NCBI GenBank assembly: GCA_033809415.1
Contig: JAPXLT010000118.1
Coordinates: forward strand, 1 to 13,200
DNA from: JAQVUB01 sp033809415
GTDB lineage: Bacteria > Verrucomicrobiota > Lentisphaeria > Oligosphaerales > Oligosphaeraceae
Reading direction: 5' to 3'
DNA: 13,200 bases
Made by a program: the position numbers and the translations under genes
The notes under the pieces: generated by a model
Seen by the model: only the letters and a program-made list of their open reading frames with translations
The model's database searches: none
Told to the model about the DNA's origin: nothing
Shown here: in pieces, positions 1 through 6,055 of the stretch
Position numbering within the stretch: the stretch's first letter is position 1
Layout: each line of letters starts with the position of its first letter

Positions 1-77
1 GCAGGGTGCAGGGTGCAGGGTGCAGGGTGCAGGGTGCAGGGTGCGTGGTGCGGGGTGCAGGGTGCGTGGTGCGGGGT
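1..77. repeat. G-rich heptamer tandem array
   Basis: Eleven head-to-tail 7-bp units run from the left window edge. Six are GCAGGGT, followed by GCGTGGT, GCGGGGT, GCAGGGT, GCGTGGT and GCGGGGT. The array probably continues to the left. The last units form a repeated higher-order pattern, which points to expansion by slippage or unequal exchange. A C-rich stretch follows at 84-103; CACCCTG at 90-96 is the exact complement of the repeated CAGGGTG, so the last unit (58-64) could fold onto it. The same heptamer appears in the opposite orientation at 7674-7694. The array resembles the heptameric short tandem repeats known from cyanobacterial intergenic DNA, but I infer no relationship. Confidence 0.9.
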
Positions 78-114
78 GCGTTTCCTGTCCACCCTGTCCA
101 TTCCATGTTAACGA

Positions 115-912
115 GTGAATTTGTTTTTTATGGCATTGAAGCTGTTACATCGTTTATGGTCTGATCGTTCCGGAACGGTTCTGATGGAATTTGTCATTGC
201 CTTTCCGCCTTGGTTGCTTTTGATCCTAGGCATCATGCAGTTCAGCATGGTGGCGATTGCGCGGTTGGTAGTGCTCTACGCCGCACACGCCGGTGCGCGG
301 GCCGCGATGGTCGCCGGCAACGATCCGGCAAAAATGCAGGCTGCCGCAGAAAGAGCCGCTCGACAGGTGTGCGCATTGGTGCTGCAAGTTGAAACATCAT
401 CTGCCGGACGCCGTTCCATCCCCGGCTGGGGCGAATTGCCCGGCTCCGGTTCTGTGGAAGATTTGGTTACGCTACCAGTCCTGGTTTCCGTTGGCGGTTT
501 TTTGCCGGAACCGGCACCAGAAACTCCGGCGTTGCCTGCCTCCCCGAAAATCATGGCAGCCTCGATTTTTCCCGCAGTGGGAGCCGCCAGCACTGCGCTT
601 TACATTGAAGATAAGTTAGTAACATCTCCACCGAAAATCTGGAACGCGGAAGATACTCTGGTGCATGTCCGTGTCGAGATGGAGTTTCCGCTGATCTTTC
701 CTGTGATAAATGCACTGATCGGGCATCGTCTCGAACGTCAACGCCTCTACTGGAATCCCTTTGCCGATGGCGGCATCTGGGGCAACCGCAGCGGCGGCAG
801 CCAGGGGGGAAGCATCTCCGGCTTCGACACTGGGTACGGTTCCTATTACATCAGCCTGACTTCCGATGTCCAAATGGTGCGCCCTTTTGCATTGGCTGAC
901 AAAGGGGAATAG
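115..912 (+). CDS. tadE: TadE-like pseudopilin / minor pilin protein
   Basis: This 265-residue protein has the TadE-like architecture: a short basic leader, one hydrophobic helix (about residues 22-46) and an extracytoplasmic remainder. The leader ends in the junction SG/TVLMEF, with Gly20 before the break and Glu25 at position +5. That matches the G/XXXXE site cut by Tad prepilin peptidases in Flp pilins and TadE/F pseudopilins. The helix runs on into ARLVVLYAAHAGARAA, typical of TadE. Residues 130-144 are Pro/Ala-rich, and 220-245 are Gly/Ser-rich. By family knowledge it would sit in the inner membrane or pilus base as a minor component. The GTG start at 115 lacks a clear Shine-Dalgarno sequence; ATG at 130 is an alternative that keeps the motif. 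It is followed by two further pseudopilin-type genes. The family call is firm; the exact role (TadE versus TadF) is not. Confidence 0.85.
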   Translation: MNLFFMALKLLHRLWSDRSGTVLMEFVIAFPPWLLLILGIMQFSMVAIARLVVLYAAHAGARAAMVAGNDPAKMQAAAERAARQVCALVLQVETSSAGRRSIPGWGELPGSGSVEDLVTLPVLVSVGGFLPEPAPETPALPASPKIMAASIFPAVGAASTALYIEDKLVTSPPKIWNAEDTLVHVRVEMEFPLIFPVINALIGHRLERQRLYWNPFADGGIWGNRSGGSQGGSISGFDTGYGSYYISLTSDVQMVRPFALADKGE

Positions 913-927
913 TGCCTTCCGAAGGCA
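913..927 (+). other. Small hairpin after the TadE-like gene
   Basis: TGCCTT (913-918) and AAGGCA (922-927) form a perfect 6-bp inverted repeat around CCG, immediately after the TAG stop. A T-rich but interrupted stretch (GGTTCTTTTGTTT) follows. It could be a weak intrinsic terminator or an mRNA processing stem. The stem is short and the T run is broken, so I do not call it a terminator. Confidence 0.3.
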
Positions 928-975
928 GGTTCTTTTGTTTCAAAAAACTTTTTCTCTGTAAAGATCATCCGAGCC

Positions 976-3432
976 ATGTACTTACTGTTAAAAGAAAGCA
1001 ATCGGTTCTGCCGGCGTCTGCTGCATGATGACAGCGGCGTGTTCATGGCATTGACCGCGATTGTCTTTCTTAGTTTGTTCTTGATGGGGATGGCGATACT
1101 GGCAGTCGGCGACACGGTGCGCAAACGAATTGAATTGCAAAACGCAGTGGACGCGGCCGCGTACTCCGCCGCACTGATCCAGGCCGACACCTTCAGCCGG
1201 GTTGCGGCCGTCAACAAGGCGATGGCATGGACCTGGGTGCAAAGCACACGCCTCGAAATGGATTATTGTTTCGATAAATTCCTTGCGCATGTGCTGAAGG
1301 AACAGCGAAAAACCGCAAGGTGGGCATATAAGAAAAACCAGCAAGGCAATTGCAACAAGGGATTCCCTTTCTGGTTCGTGGTCGGCTTGCTTCCTTATAG
1401 CAGCGGGGCAGGCGAACGCGGCGGTACAGTTGACAATTATGAGCCGGAATTTACGAAGCAGGGTGGCTCACAGGAGCCGGGCGGTGAAAGCGAACCTGAA
1501 TTCGGCGAAGGAGGACCAGGCGACATATTTTCCGATAAAACGGAGTCTCAATTGCAGAGTTCCGAAGAGGCCTATCGGCAACTCGCAAAGCGCAAGGACG
1601 CCCTCGTGCAGGAAAGGAATCGCCTGTTGGCGGCGCACGATGAACTACAGGGGAGAATTCCGCCGCACTATCCGGACCCCTACAATATCTTATCCGTTGG
1701 CCTGAAGTCGTCTCTACTAAAAGCCGAACACCGCGGCAGCTGCCTGAATCCAGCGAGTAAGGAAGCGTATGTTTGTCCGGATTGTGCGAAGTGGCGCAGC
1801 GAACGCAATAAATACATCCTTGATTGTGAGCAGCTGAAGCGAGATTATGACGCGGAGAACAAAAAATATGTCGATGCCTTGCACGAAAATCAGACTCAGA
1901 TGCAGAACCAAGTCGGTAAGGAACTGGAAAAACATGGCGGGTTGCTCGGCATGATTAGTCAGCTGGGGAAGTTGGAACGCCAACTTCGTGAAATGGAACG
2001 CAAGTTGGACAACATGGACGACACGGTGGAATTTTATGAACTGCAAGTGCAGGGCGCTGTGGACCTGATTTCCGATTTGAAAAGTGTGGTGAATGAATGC
2101 GCCGACACAACGGAGTTTTATTCTCGTATGCAAGGCGCTTTCCTGCCACTGACCATCGGCATCAATTCGCATTGGATGGTATCGCTATGGGGCAGTCTGA
2201 AGCGGATCCTATACCGTTTCGAAAATCTGGATACGATGGAAAACTTATTCCCGTCTCTGGCGATTGCGGGACAACGTACTCGAATCATGCAGATGAACAA
2301 GGCCATCGAGGAAATGTTATTTAGTGACACAGTGGGACTGGATATCCGTGCTTCGCAATCCGGTGTAAATGCCATCCATGCCAATACTTCTTTTGCATTG
2401 GATGAAGTTGCTTGTTCCAGCCAGCCCCCGAGCACCTATATCAAGCCATATAATGACCCGAGCCGCCCGACAGATGACGGAGACCCCGAGCCGCGCTTCC
2501 TCGCTTTGGCAGGATATACCGCGACACCGAGAAAAGTTTTTGGCCGCGGGTGGCATACTGGCAACAATAAGCATGGCTGGTTCCGGCGCAAGAACAATGA
2601 AATTTTGGGGCGCTACTACAAACAGGAAAACAGCAAAAGCGCCAATGTGGCCAAGTGGTTTTTCTTCACTAGCAGGTGGTTAAAAATCGATTTGGTGGTA
2701 TGCAAGATCATTGTTCCCACCTACATCGGCTGGGGCACAGAGTCCGGAAACACGCAGCGCATGAGCGACAACAAGTGGTTTTTAAACCAGAAAAAGGTTG
2801 TTGGCACGGCGGGATATTTAACTGGAACTGCCGCCTTGAAAGCTCCCGGCGGCTTGGCGAGATGGCTGCTGCAGGATGATCAGAAGGTGCAACGCACGTG
2901 GCCGCGCCCGCACTATTTGGTCAAGGACAAGCAATGGTCCAGCTATAGTTTTGCAGCGACCGCAAAAGTTAACAATCCTTTTGCATTTTTTGGCAATGAT
3001 GGCTGGATAAAGGCATTTCAAATACCGAATCAAATCCATGCTGTCTCGACAGCAACCAGCGGATACCGTTTGCCGTCGGAAACCTGGGCTAAGGGGAAAA
3101 CCTACACTGACGGCAGCGGAATTCAGCATCACAGCAATCTGGGATATCGAACCTGGCACTCCAATGAGGGCAGTATGAAACCCGGCAAAGTCGATATGCA
3201 AAAACTGTGGAATTTGCGGGTTACGGACTGGGATGCGCTGCTGATTTCAGCGCATGATGAAGCTTGCACCACCTCCCCATTTGACGTTATCCAGCCGAAG
3301 CACAAGGCACCGGCAGGAATGTCCGGAAATACCAGTCATGGCGGCAAGGAAAGTGACATTGGGAATCTGGGAGACCAGAACCGCGGCGCATTGTTTGATT
3401 ACAATGAGGGAAAAACGATTTTAATGCATTAA
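976..3432 (+). CDS. Large TadG-like pilus-assembly protein with coiled coils
   Basis: This 818-residue protein begins like TadE/TadG family members: a basic leader, then DDSGVFMALTAIVFLSL and a single membrane helix (about 22-44). Next comes LQNAVDAAAYSAA (54-66), the signature of the Flp-assembly TadE/G-like N-terminal domain. The junction after Gly21 has Leu, not Glu, at +5, so peptidase processing is uncertain. Unusual for the family, residues about 188-225 and 270-372 are charged and heptad-like, suggesting two coiled-coil segments; a CPDC motif lies at 267-270 between them. The C-terminal 400 residues are Trp-rich and match no domain I know. I see no von Willebrand A domain with a MIDAS motif, which many TadG proteins carry. 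It probably projects into the periplasm or outward from the pilus base. There is no clear Shine-Dalgarno sequence. The next gene starts 38 bp downstream. Confidence 0.8.
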   Translation: MYLLLKESNRFCRRLLHDDSGVFMALTAIVFLSLFLMGMAILAVGDTVRKRIELQNAVDAAAYSAALIQADTFSRVAAVNKAMAWTWVQSTRLEMDYCFDKFLAHVLKEQRKTARWAYKKNQQGNCNKGFPFWFVVGLLPYSSGAGERGGTVDNYEPEFTKQGGSQEPGGESEPEFGEGGPGDIFSDKTESQLQSSEEAYRQLAKRKDALVQERNRLLAAHDELQGRIPPHYPDPYNILSVGLKSSLLKAEHRGSCLNPASKEAYVCPDCAKWRSERNKYILDCEQLKRDYDAENKKYVDALHENQTQMQNQVGKELEKHGGLLGMISQLGKLERQLREMERKLDNMDDTVEFYELQVQGAVDLISDLKSVVNECADTTEFYSRMQGAFLPLTIGINSHWMVSLWGSLKRILYRFENLDTMENLFPSLAIAGQRTRIMQMNKAIEEMLFSDTVGLDIRASQSGVNAIHANTSFALDEVACSSQPPSTYIKPYNDPSRPTDDGDPEPRFLALAGYTATPRKVFGRGWHTGNNKHGWFRRKNNEILGRYYKQENSKSANVAKWFFFTSRWLKIDLVVCKIIVPTYIGWGTESGNTQRMSDNKWFLNQKKVVGTAGYLTGTAALKAPGGLARWLLQDDQKVQRTWPRPHYLVKDKQWSSYSFAATAKVNNPFAFFGNDGWIKAFQIPNQIHAVSTATSGYRLPSETWAKGKTYTDGSGIQHHSNLGYRTWHSNEGSMKPGKVDMQKLWNLRVTDWDALLISAHDEACTTSPFDVIQPKHKAPAGMSGNTSHGGKESDIGNLGDQNRGALFDYNEGKTILMH

Positions 3433-3470
3433 CTGGCATTAATTTTTGTCAGCATGAAAGACAGCAGCGG

Positions 3471-4343
3471 ATGTTTCACCGACGCAAAAACATCAAAAAC
3501 GACGAAGGAGGTTCCGTTTTAATGGAAGCGGTGCTGGCTTTTCCTATACTCGTTTTTCTGTTTGGTGCGACTTTGTGGGCCGGGGATTTGATGCTGTCAC
3601 GCTCACGGTTGATCGTTGCCGACCGGCAGGCGGCCTGGTGGGGTGCATCCCGCTTTTCAATGCGTCCGCTACTAATCAAGGCGAAAGCGGAATCCATCCT
3701 TGCAAAGCTGGATGAGGTATATTTTTCCGGGATAAACAAACAGGGCGGGGGAAAGAAAGCCACCCAGAATTTGAATCAAGACCTTGCTGCCTTGCGACTG
3801 ACCAAAAGCGATTATACCTGGTCGGGGGTGGCGGCTTCCAAATTGAGCGTGTCCTACGAGTTGCCTCTCTGGCTGCATGGAGTTCTGTCAATCCCGCGAT
3901 ACTTCTGGCAGGAGGGCGCTGGCATCGGTGCGCAGAAGGACTTGTATACCGTCGACAGCGGCATGGATGGCACAAGTGTGACGGTCAGGGGGAGAACCGG
4001 CCCCAGCAAAAACGAGAGCACGGCGCTGGTCTTTGGACGCAGCGAATACGGCAGCACCTTCCGGCACCCGCGAAACTGGAGGGCTGAAGAGATCACCGGG
4101 CGACCCGAGGTTTTTGAATTTCTGAATTTCAATAAAGGTGTAGTTTTTGAAACTTGGGACAAGTACATCAACCGGGAAATCGGAATACATGAATCCTGGG
4201 ACGGGGGAAAGTGCCGCTGGCTGTCTATTAAACAGCTGGGAGCGACTGCCAGCAGTTCGGACCCTTGGCCCATTCGCACGGCATCGCCTTCCGGCGTAAA
4301 GGCCTACAAGCGTTTTGATAGTTTTGAAAGTTGGAGCGAATAA
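3471..4343 (+). CDS. TadE/TadF-like pseudopilin protein
   Basis: This 290-residue protein has a second, clear pseudopilin N-terminus: a basic leader, the junction GG/SVLMEA with Gly14 before the break and Glu19 at +5, then a hydrophobic helix (about 16-38). The processing motif is nearly identical to that of the first gene in the window (G/TVLME), so both are probably cut by the same peptidase. After the helix comes LMLSRSRLIVADRQAAWWGASRF, a variant of the TadE-family helix extension. The remaining 230 residues are unrecognised and presumably periplasmic or surface-exposed. It starts 38 bp after the TadG-like gene and is probably co-transcribed with it. The start ATG has no strong Shine-Dalgarno sequence. 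The stop lies only 7 bp from the composite repeat element. Confidence 0.82.
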   Translation: MFHRRKNIKNDEGGSVLMEAVLAFPILVFLFGATLWAGDLMLSRSRLIVADRQAAWWGASRFSMRPLLIKAKAESILAKLDEVYFSGINKQGGGKKATQNLNQDLAALRLTKSDYTWSGVAASKLSVSYELPLWLHGVLSIPRYFWQEGAGIGAQKDLYTVDSGMDGTSVTVRGRTGPSKNESTALVFGRSEYGSTFRHPRNWRAEEITGRPEVFEFLNFNKGVVFETWDKYINREIGIHESWDGGKCRWLSIKQLGATASSSDPWPIRTASPSGVKAYKRFDSFESWSE

Positions 4344-4384
4344 AAAACATTTTTTAACAACGAAAAGACACGAAAAGGCTTAGC

Positions 4385-4401
4385 GCGGACTGATCGCCCG
4401 C
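4385..4401 (+). other. Potential RNA hairpin shared by both element copies
   Basis: GCGGAC (4385-4390), TGATC loop, GCCCGC (4396-4401) pairs except for one A-C mismatch. In the other element copy the same place reads GTGGGC-TGATC-GCCCGC (9456-9472), which pairs completely with one G-U wobble. The changes fall in the left arm, and one keeps pairing while the other restores it. With only two copies this is a suggestion, not proof, of a conserved stem. Confidence 0.35.
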
Positions 4402-4407
4402 AACCCA

Positions 4408-4546
4408 CACGGACTTTACACGGACGGGACACGGACTTTGCACGGACGGGACACGGACTTTGCACGGACGGGACACGGACTTTACACGGACGGGACACGG
4501 ACTTTACACGGACGGGACACGGACTTTACACGGACGGGACACGGAC
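4408..4546. repeat. 22-bp tandem array built from two 11-mers
   Basis: Six complete 22-bp units (4408-4539) and a 7-bp partial lie head to tail. Each unit is two related 11-mers: CACGGACTTTA followed by CACGGACGGGA. Units two and three have TTTG in place of TTTA. There are no spacers. The other element copy has one 22-bp unit followed by two lone CACGGACGGGA units, so length changes by 11-bp steps. The 11-bp spacing is close to one DNA helical turn. Confidence 0.95.
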
Positions 4547-4579
4547 AGCTGATCGGTCGGATCGGCGATGCTGGAATTA

Positions 4580-4592
4580 GCCCTGTAAGGGC
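4580..4592 (+). other. GCCCT-GTA-AGGGC hairpin in composite element
   Basis: A perfect 5-bp inverted repeat with a 3-base loop lies in the conserved middle block. In the second copy (9590-9601) one G is missing from the right arm, weakening the stem. The surrounding ATTAGCCCTG and GCGACATAATC are otherwise conserved between the copies. Confidence 0.4.
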
Positions 4593-4606
4593 GCGACATA
4601 ATCTCT

Positions 4607-4710
4607 GTCCATCGTCCATTGTCCATTGTCCATTGTCCATTGTCCATTCAGCAGTCCATTCTTGTCCATTCCGTCCATCGTGTCCATTCCTGTCCCTGTC
4701 CATCGTCCAT
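4607..4710. repeat. GTCCATT heptamer array
   Basis: One GTCCATC and five GTCCATT units stand in exact tandem at 4607-4648. After CAGCA, more GTCCAT-type units follow with 2-5 bp interruptions to about 4710. The other element copy has only two GTCCATT units (9623-9636) between the same flanks, so three heptamers (21 bp) were gained or lost. The strand is C-rich and partly complementary to the GGAC-rich array 60 bp upstream. Confidence 0.92.
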
Positions 4711-4770
4711 AAAAAAATCCTTCACAAAAGAGAAGAAGTTTGGGAATAGTACGAAAAATTTGGTTATGTT

Positions 4771-5124
4771 ATGAGAGTGCGAGCATTTCATTTTGTTTTT
4801 GGGCTGCTTTGCTTGACGATGGCTTGCGCTGATCCGGCGCCGAAATTCGAGTTGCCACGCCAGGCGGAGGTGATTTTCCGCAGCCCGGACGGGCGTGGCT
4901 GGCTGCAGACTGGCATTGTCCGCCTGAGTTACAGCGCCACTACCCGCTCGTTTTCTACCAGACTGGAAAGCCAAGGCTGGCAGCTGGAAAAAACCATCGA
5001 CCTGAGCGAAGGTCGTCGGCTGTACTGTGAACTGTTTGTCTGGCGCCAGGAAAAAGTCAGGATCATGGTGATGCTTTGGGAGGAAAATCCTCAACAATGC
5101 GGATTTTCCTGGGGAGTTGAATGA
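4771..5124 (+). CDS. Small secreted protein of unknown function
   Basis: This 117-residue protein has an N-terminal hydrophobic stretch (about residues 5-19), then a likely signal-peptidase site at ACA/DP. Cys19 is not preceded by a standard lipobox, so a lipoprotein is possible but less likely. The mature part is about 97 residues, mixed charged and aromatic, with two further Cys residues. I recognise no family. It lies in the pilus cluster just ahead of cpaB and in the same direction, so a periplasmic helper role is plausible. It occupies a position where one might look for a counterpart of the small secretin chaperone CpaD/RcpB, but I see no resemblance to that family. The start follows the composite repeat directly and has no Shine-Dalgarno sequence at normal spacing. 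Confidence 0.75.
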   Translation: MRVRAFHFVFGLLCLTMACADPAPKFELPRQAEVIFRSPDGRGWLQTGIVRLSYSATTRSFSTRLESQGWQLEKTIDLSEGRRLYCELFVWRQEKVRIMVMLWEENPQQCGFSWGVE

Positions 5125-5146
5125 AACGATTTTTGAAATGATTTTT

Positions 5147-5152
5147 TATAAT
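5147..5152 (+). promoter_or_regulatory. Possible -10 box upstream of cpaB
   Basis: A perfect TATAAT sits in an AT-rich gap 40 bp upstream of the cpaB start. No -35-like hexamer lies 16-18 bp further upstream: the nearest, TTGAAT (5117-5122), is 24 bp away. It may be a promoter for cpaB and the genes beyond, or chance in AT-rich DNA. Confidence 0.25.
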
Positions 5153-5192
5153 AACGGATGATTGCCTGAAGAACAAAGAGGAGAATTTGTTG

Positions 5193-5984
5193 ATGAAGAA
5201 TTACATGCCCTTAATTTTTGCAGTTTTGCTGGGGTTGGCAGCTGTTGCGGGGGTTAGCCGGTTGCTGTCAGAGCACAAGCAGGCCAGTGAATCCCAAGTC
5301 GATCTGGTGGCGGCAGCGAGAGAGATCGGACGCAACGAAGAAGTGACTGAGGGGATGATTATGCGCAAAGTTGTGCCGATTTCGGCCATGCCGGCATCGG
5401 CCGTACCCTGGAACCGCCGCAACCTGCTGATTGGCCAGAAGGCCTCAAGGGTGGTGCAGATGGGGGATTATCTTTACTATTCGGATGCCGGGCTGTCCGG
5501 CAGCATTGGGGATGTCATTGGCGAGGGAGAGTGGGCTGTCAACCTTGGCGGTGAGAAAAGCATTGCCCATTTATTGCGCCCCGGTGACGAAGTGGCTATT
5601 CTGGGCACGTTCAGCGGCCAGTTGAGACAGGATGAGTCGGAAGTGGCTTCAGTGTTGGAGAAGCGTGAAATCATCACCAAGGGGCACGGCGAAGTAACTG
5701 TCGTCCTTTTTCCGCGTGTCCGGGTATTGGAAGGTGCCGGAATGCAAAGCGGGCAAAAGGACTCTGGCCTTCTGGTGGCTCTGCCGCCACAGCAGGCGCA
5801 ATTTTTGATTGCTGCGCAACGGGTTTGTGACATTACTCTGGCCTTGCGGCGGCCTAATGACACAACAAATCTGAACCGTACGGATGCAGGTCGGGTGGAT
5901 GAAAAAACCTTCGATGCCTTGTTCAATGGCCTGGATTCCGTCCTCCCACCCATGGGAACGACACCTGCACCTGCCGCGAAGTAA
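5193..5984 (+). CDS. cpaB: Tad pilus assembly protein CpaB / RcpC
   Basis: This 263-residue protein has an N-terminal membrane anchor (about 5-25) followed by an SAF-type domain (about 36-100). The SAF part contains AAREIGRNEEVTEGMI, the linker PASAVPWNRRNLLIGQKAS and GDYLYYSDAG. A C-terminal RcpC-type region has the GEWAVNL...LLRPGDEVAILGTF pattern (about 110-150), close to the family's RPGDRVDVL motif, and VALPPQQAQFLIAAQ near 205-220. CpaB/RcpC is a periplasmic partner of the Tad secretin; SAF domains are often thought to bind glycans. I chose ATG 5193 because AAGAGGAGA (5176-5184) lies 8 bp upstream; two in-frame TTG codons at 5187 and 5190 are less likely starts. cpaC follows after 71 bp. 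The order cpaB-cpaC-cpaF-tadB-tadC is classical. Confidence 0.93.
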   Translation: MKNYMPLIFAVLLGLAAVAGVSRLLSEHKQASESQVDLVAAAREIGRNEEVTEGMIMRKVVPISAMPASAVPWNRRNLLIGQKASRVVQMGDYLYYSDAGLSGSIGDVIGEGEWAVNLGGEKSIAHLLRPGDEVAILGTFSGQLRQDESEVASVLEKREIITKGHGEVTVVLFPRVRVLEGAGMQSGQKDSGLLVALPPQQAQFLIAAQRVCDITLALRRPNDTTNLNRTDAGRVDEKTFDALFNGLDSVLPPMGTTPAPAAK

Positions 5985-6016
5985 AAAAAGTTCATCGAGT
6001 GATTAAGTCTGTTTTT

Positions 6017-6034
6017 TTAACTTGATTAAGTTAA
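6017..6034 (+). other. AT-rich inverted repeat between cpaB and cpaC
   Basis: TTAACTT and AAGTTAA form a perfect 7-bp palindrome around GATT, preceded by a T run (6012-6018). The 9-mer TGATTAAGT occurs twice (6000-6008 and 6023-6031). This could be a regulator site or a weak RNA stem ahead of the cpaC ribosome binding site; nothing identifies a binding protein. Confidence 0.35.
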
Positions 6035-6055
6035 GCAAGTAAAGGAGTGTGTAAG

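Larger units (their letters stand above)
4351..4770. repeat. Composite mosaic repeat element, copy 1
   Basis: This 427-bp gap holds no convincing gene but a layered repeat that recurs at 9421-9751. In order: a block beginning TTTAACAACGAAAAGACACG (to about 4407); an 11/22-bp tandem array (4408-4546); a block with GATCGGTCGGATCGGCGATG (4550-4569) and ATTAGCCCTG; a heptamer array (4607-4648); irregular GTCCATT copies to 4710; then ATAAAAAAATC and GAAGTTTG up to the next start. In the first 80 bp the copies differ at about four sites, all transitions. Similarity continues to the start codon of the following gene, so the element supplies its 5' leader. Reading frames inside it are low-complexity artefacts. 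Confidence 0.9.

Noticed and set aside
913..950. Intrinsic terminator after the TadE-like gene
   Set aside because: The 6-bp stem is short and the T run is interrupted; the following gene continues the same functional set.
4408..4648. CRISPR array
   Set aside because: Units are 22/11 and 7 bp in direct contact with no unique spacers, and no cas gene is present.
4438..4749. Open frames on both strands through the composite element (also 4304-4498 and 4482-4703 on the minus strand)
   Set aside because: Their translations only spell out the tandem repeats (Arg/Pro/Val/Cys-rich or Thr-Asp-Gly-rich), have no ribosome site, and shift with array length.
5187..5192. TTG start for cpaB
   Set aside because: ATG 5193 has better spacing from AAGAGGAGA and is a stronger start codon.
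6047..6055. GTG start for cpaC
   Set aside because: It overlaps the AAGGAG ribosome site; ATG 6056 is spaced correctly and begins a clean signal peptide.
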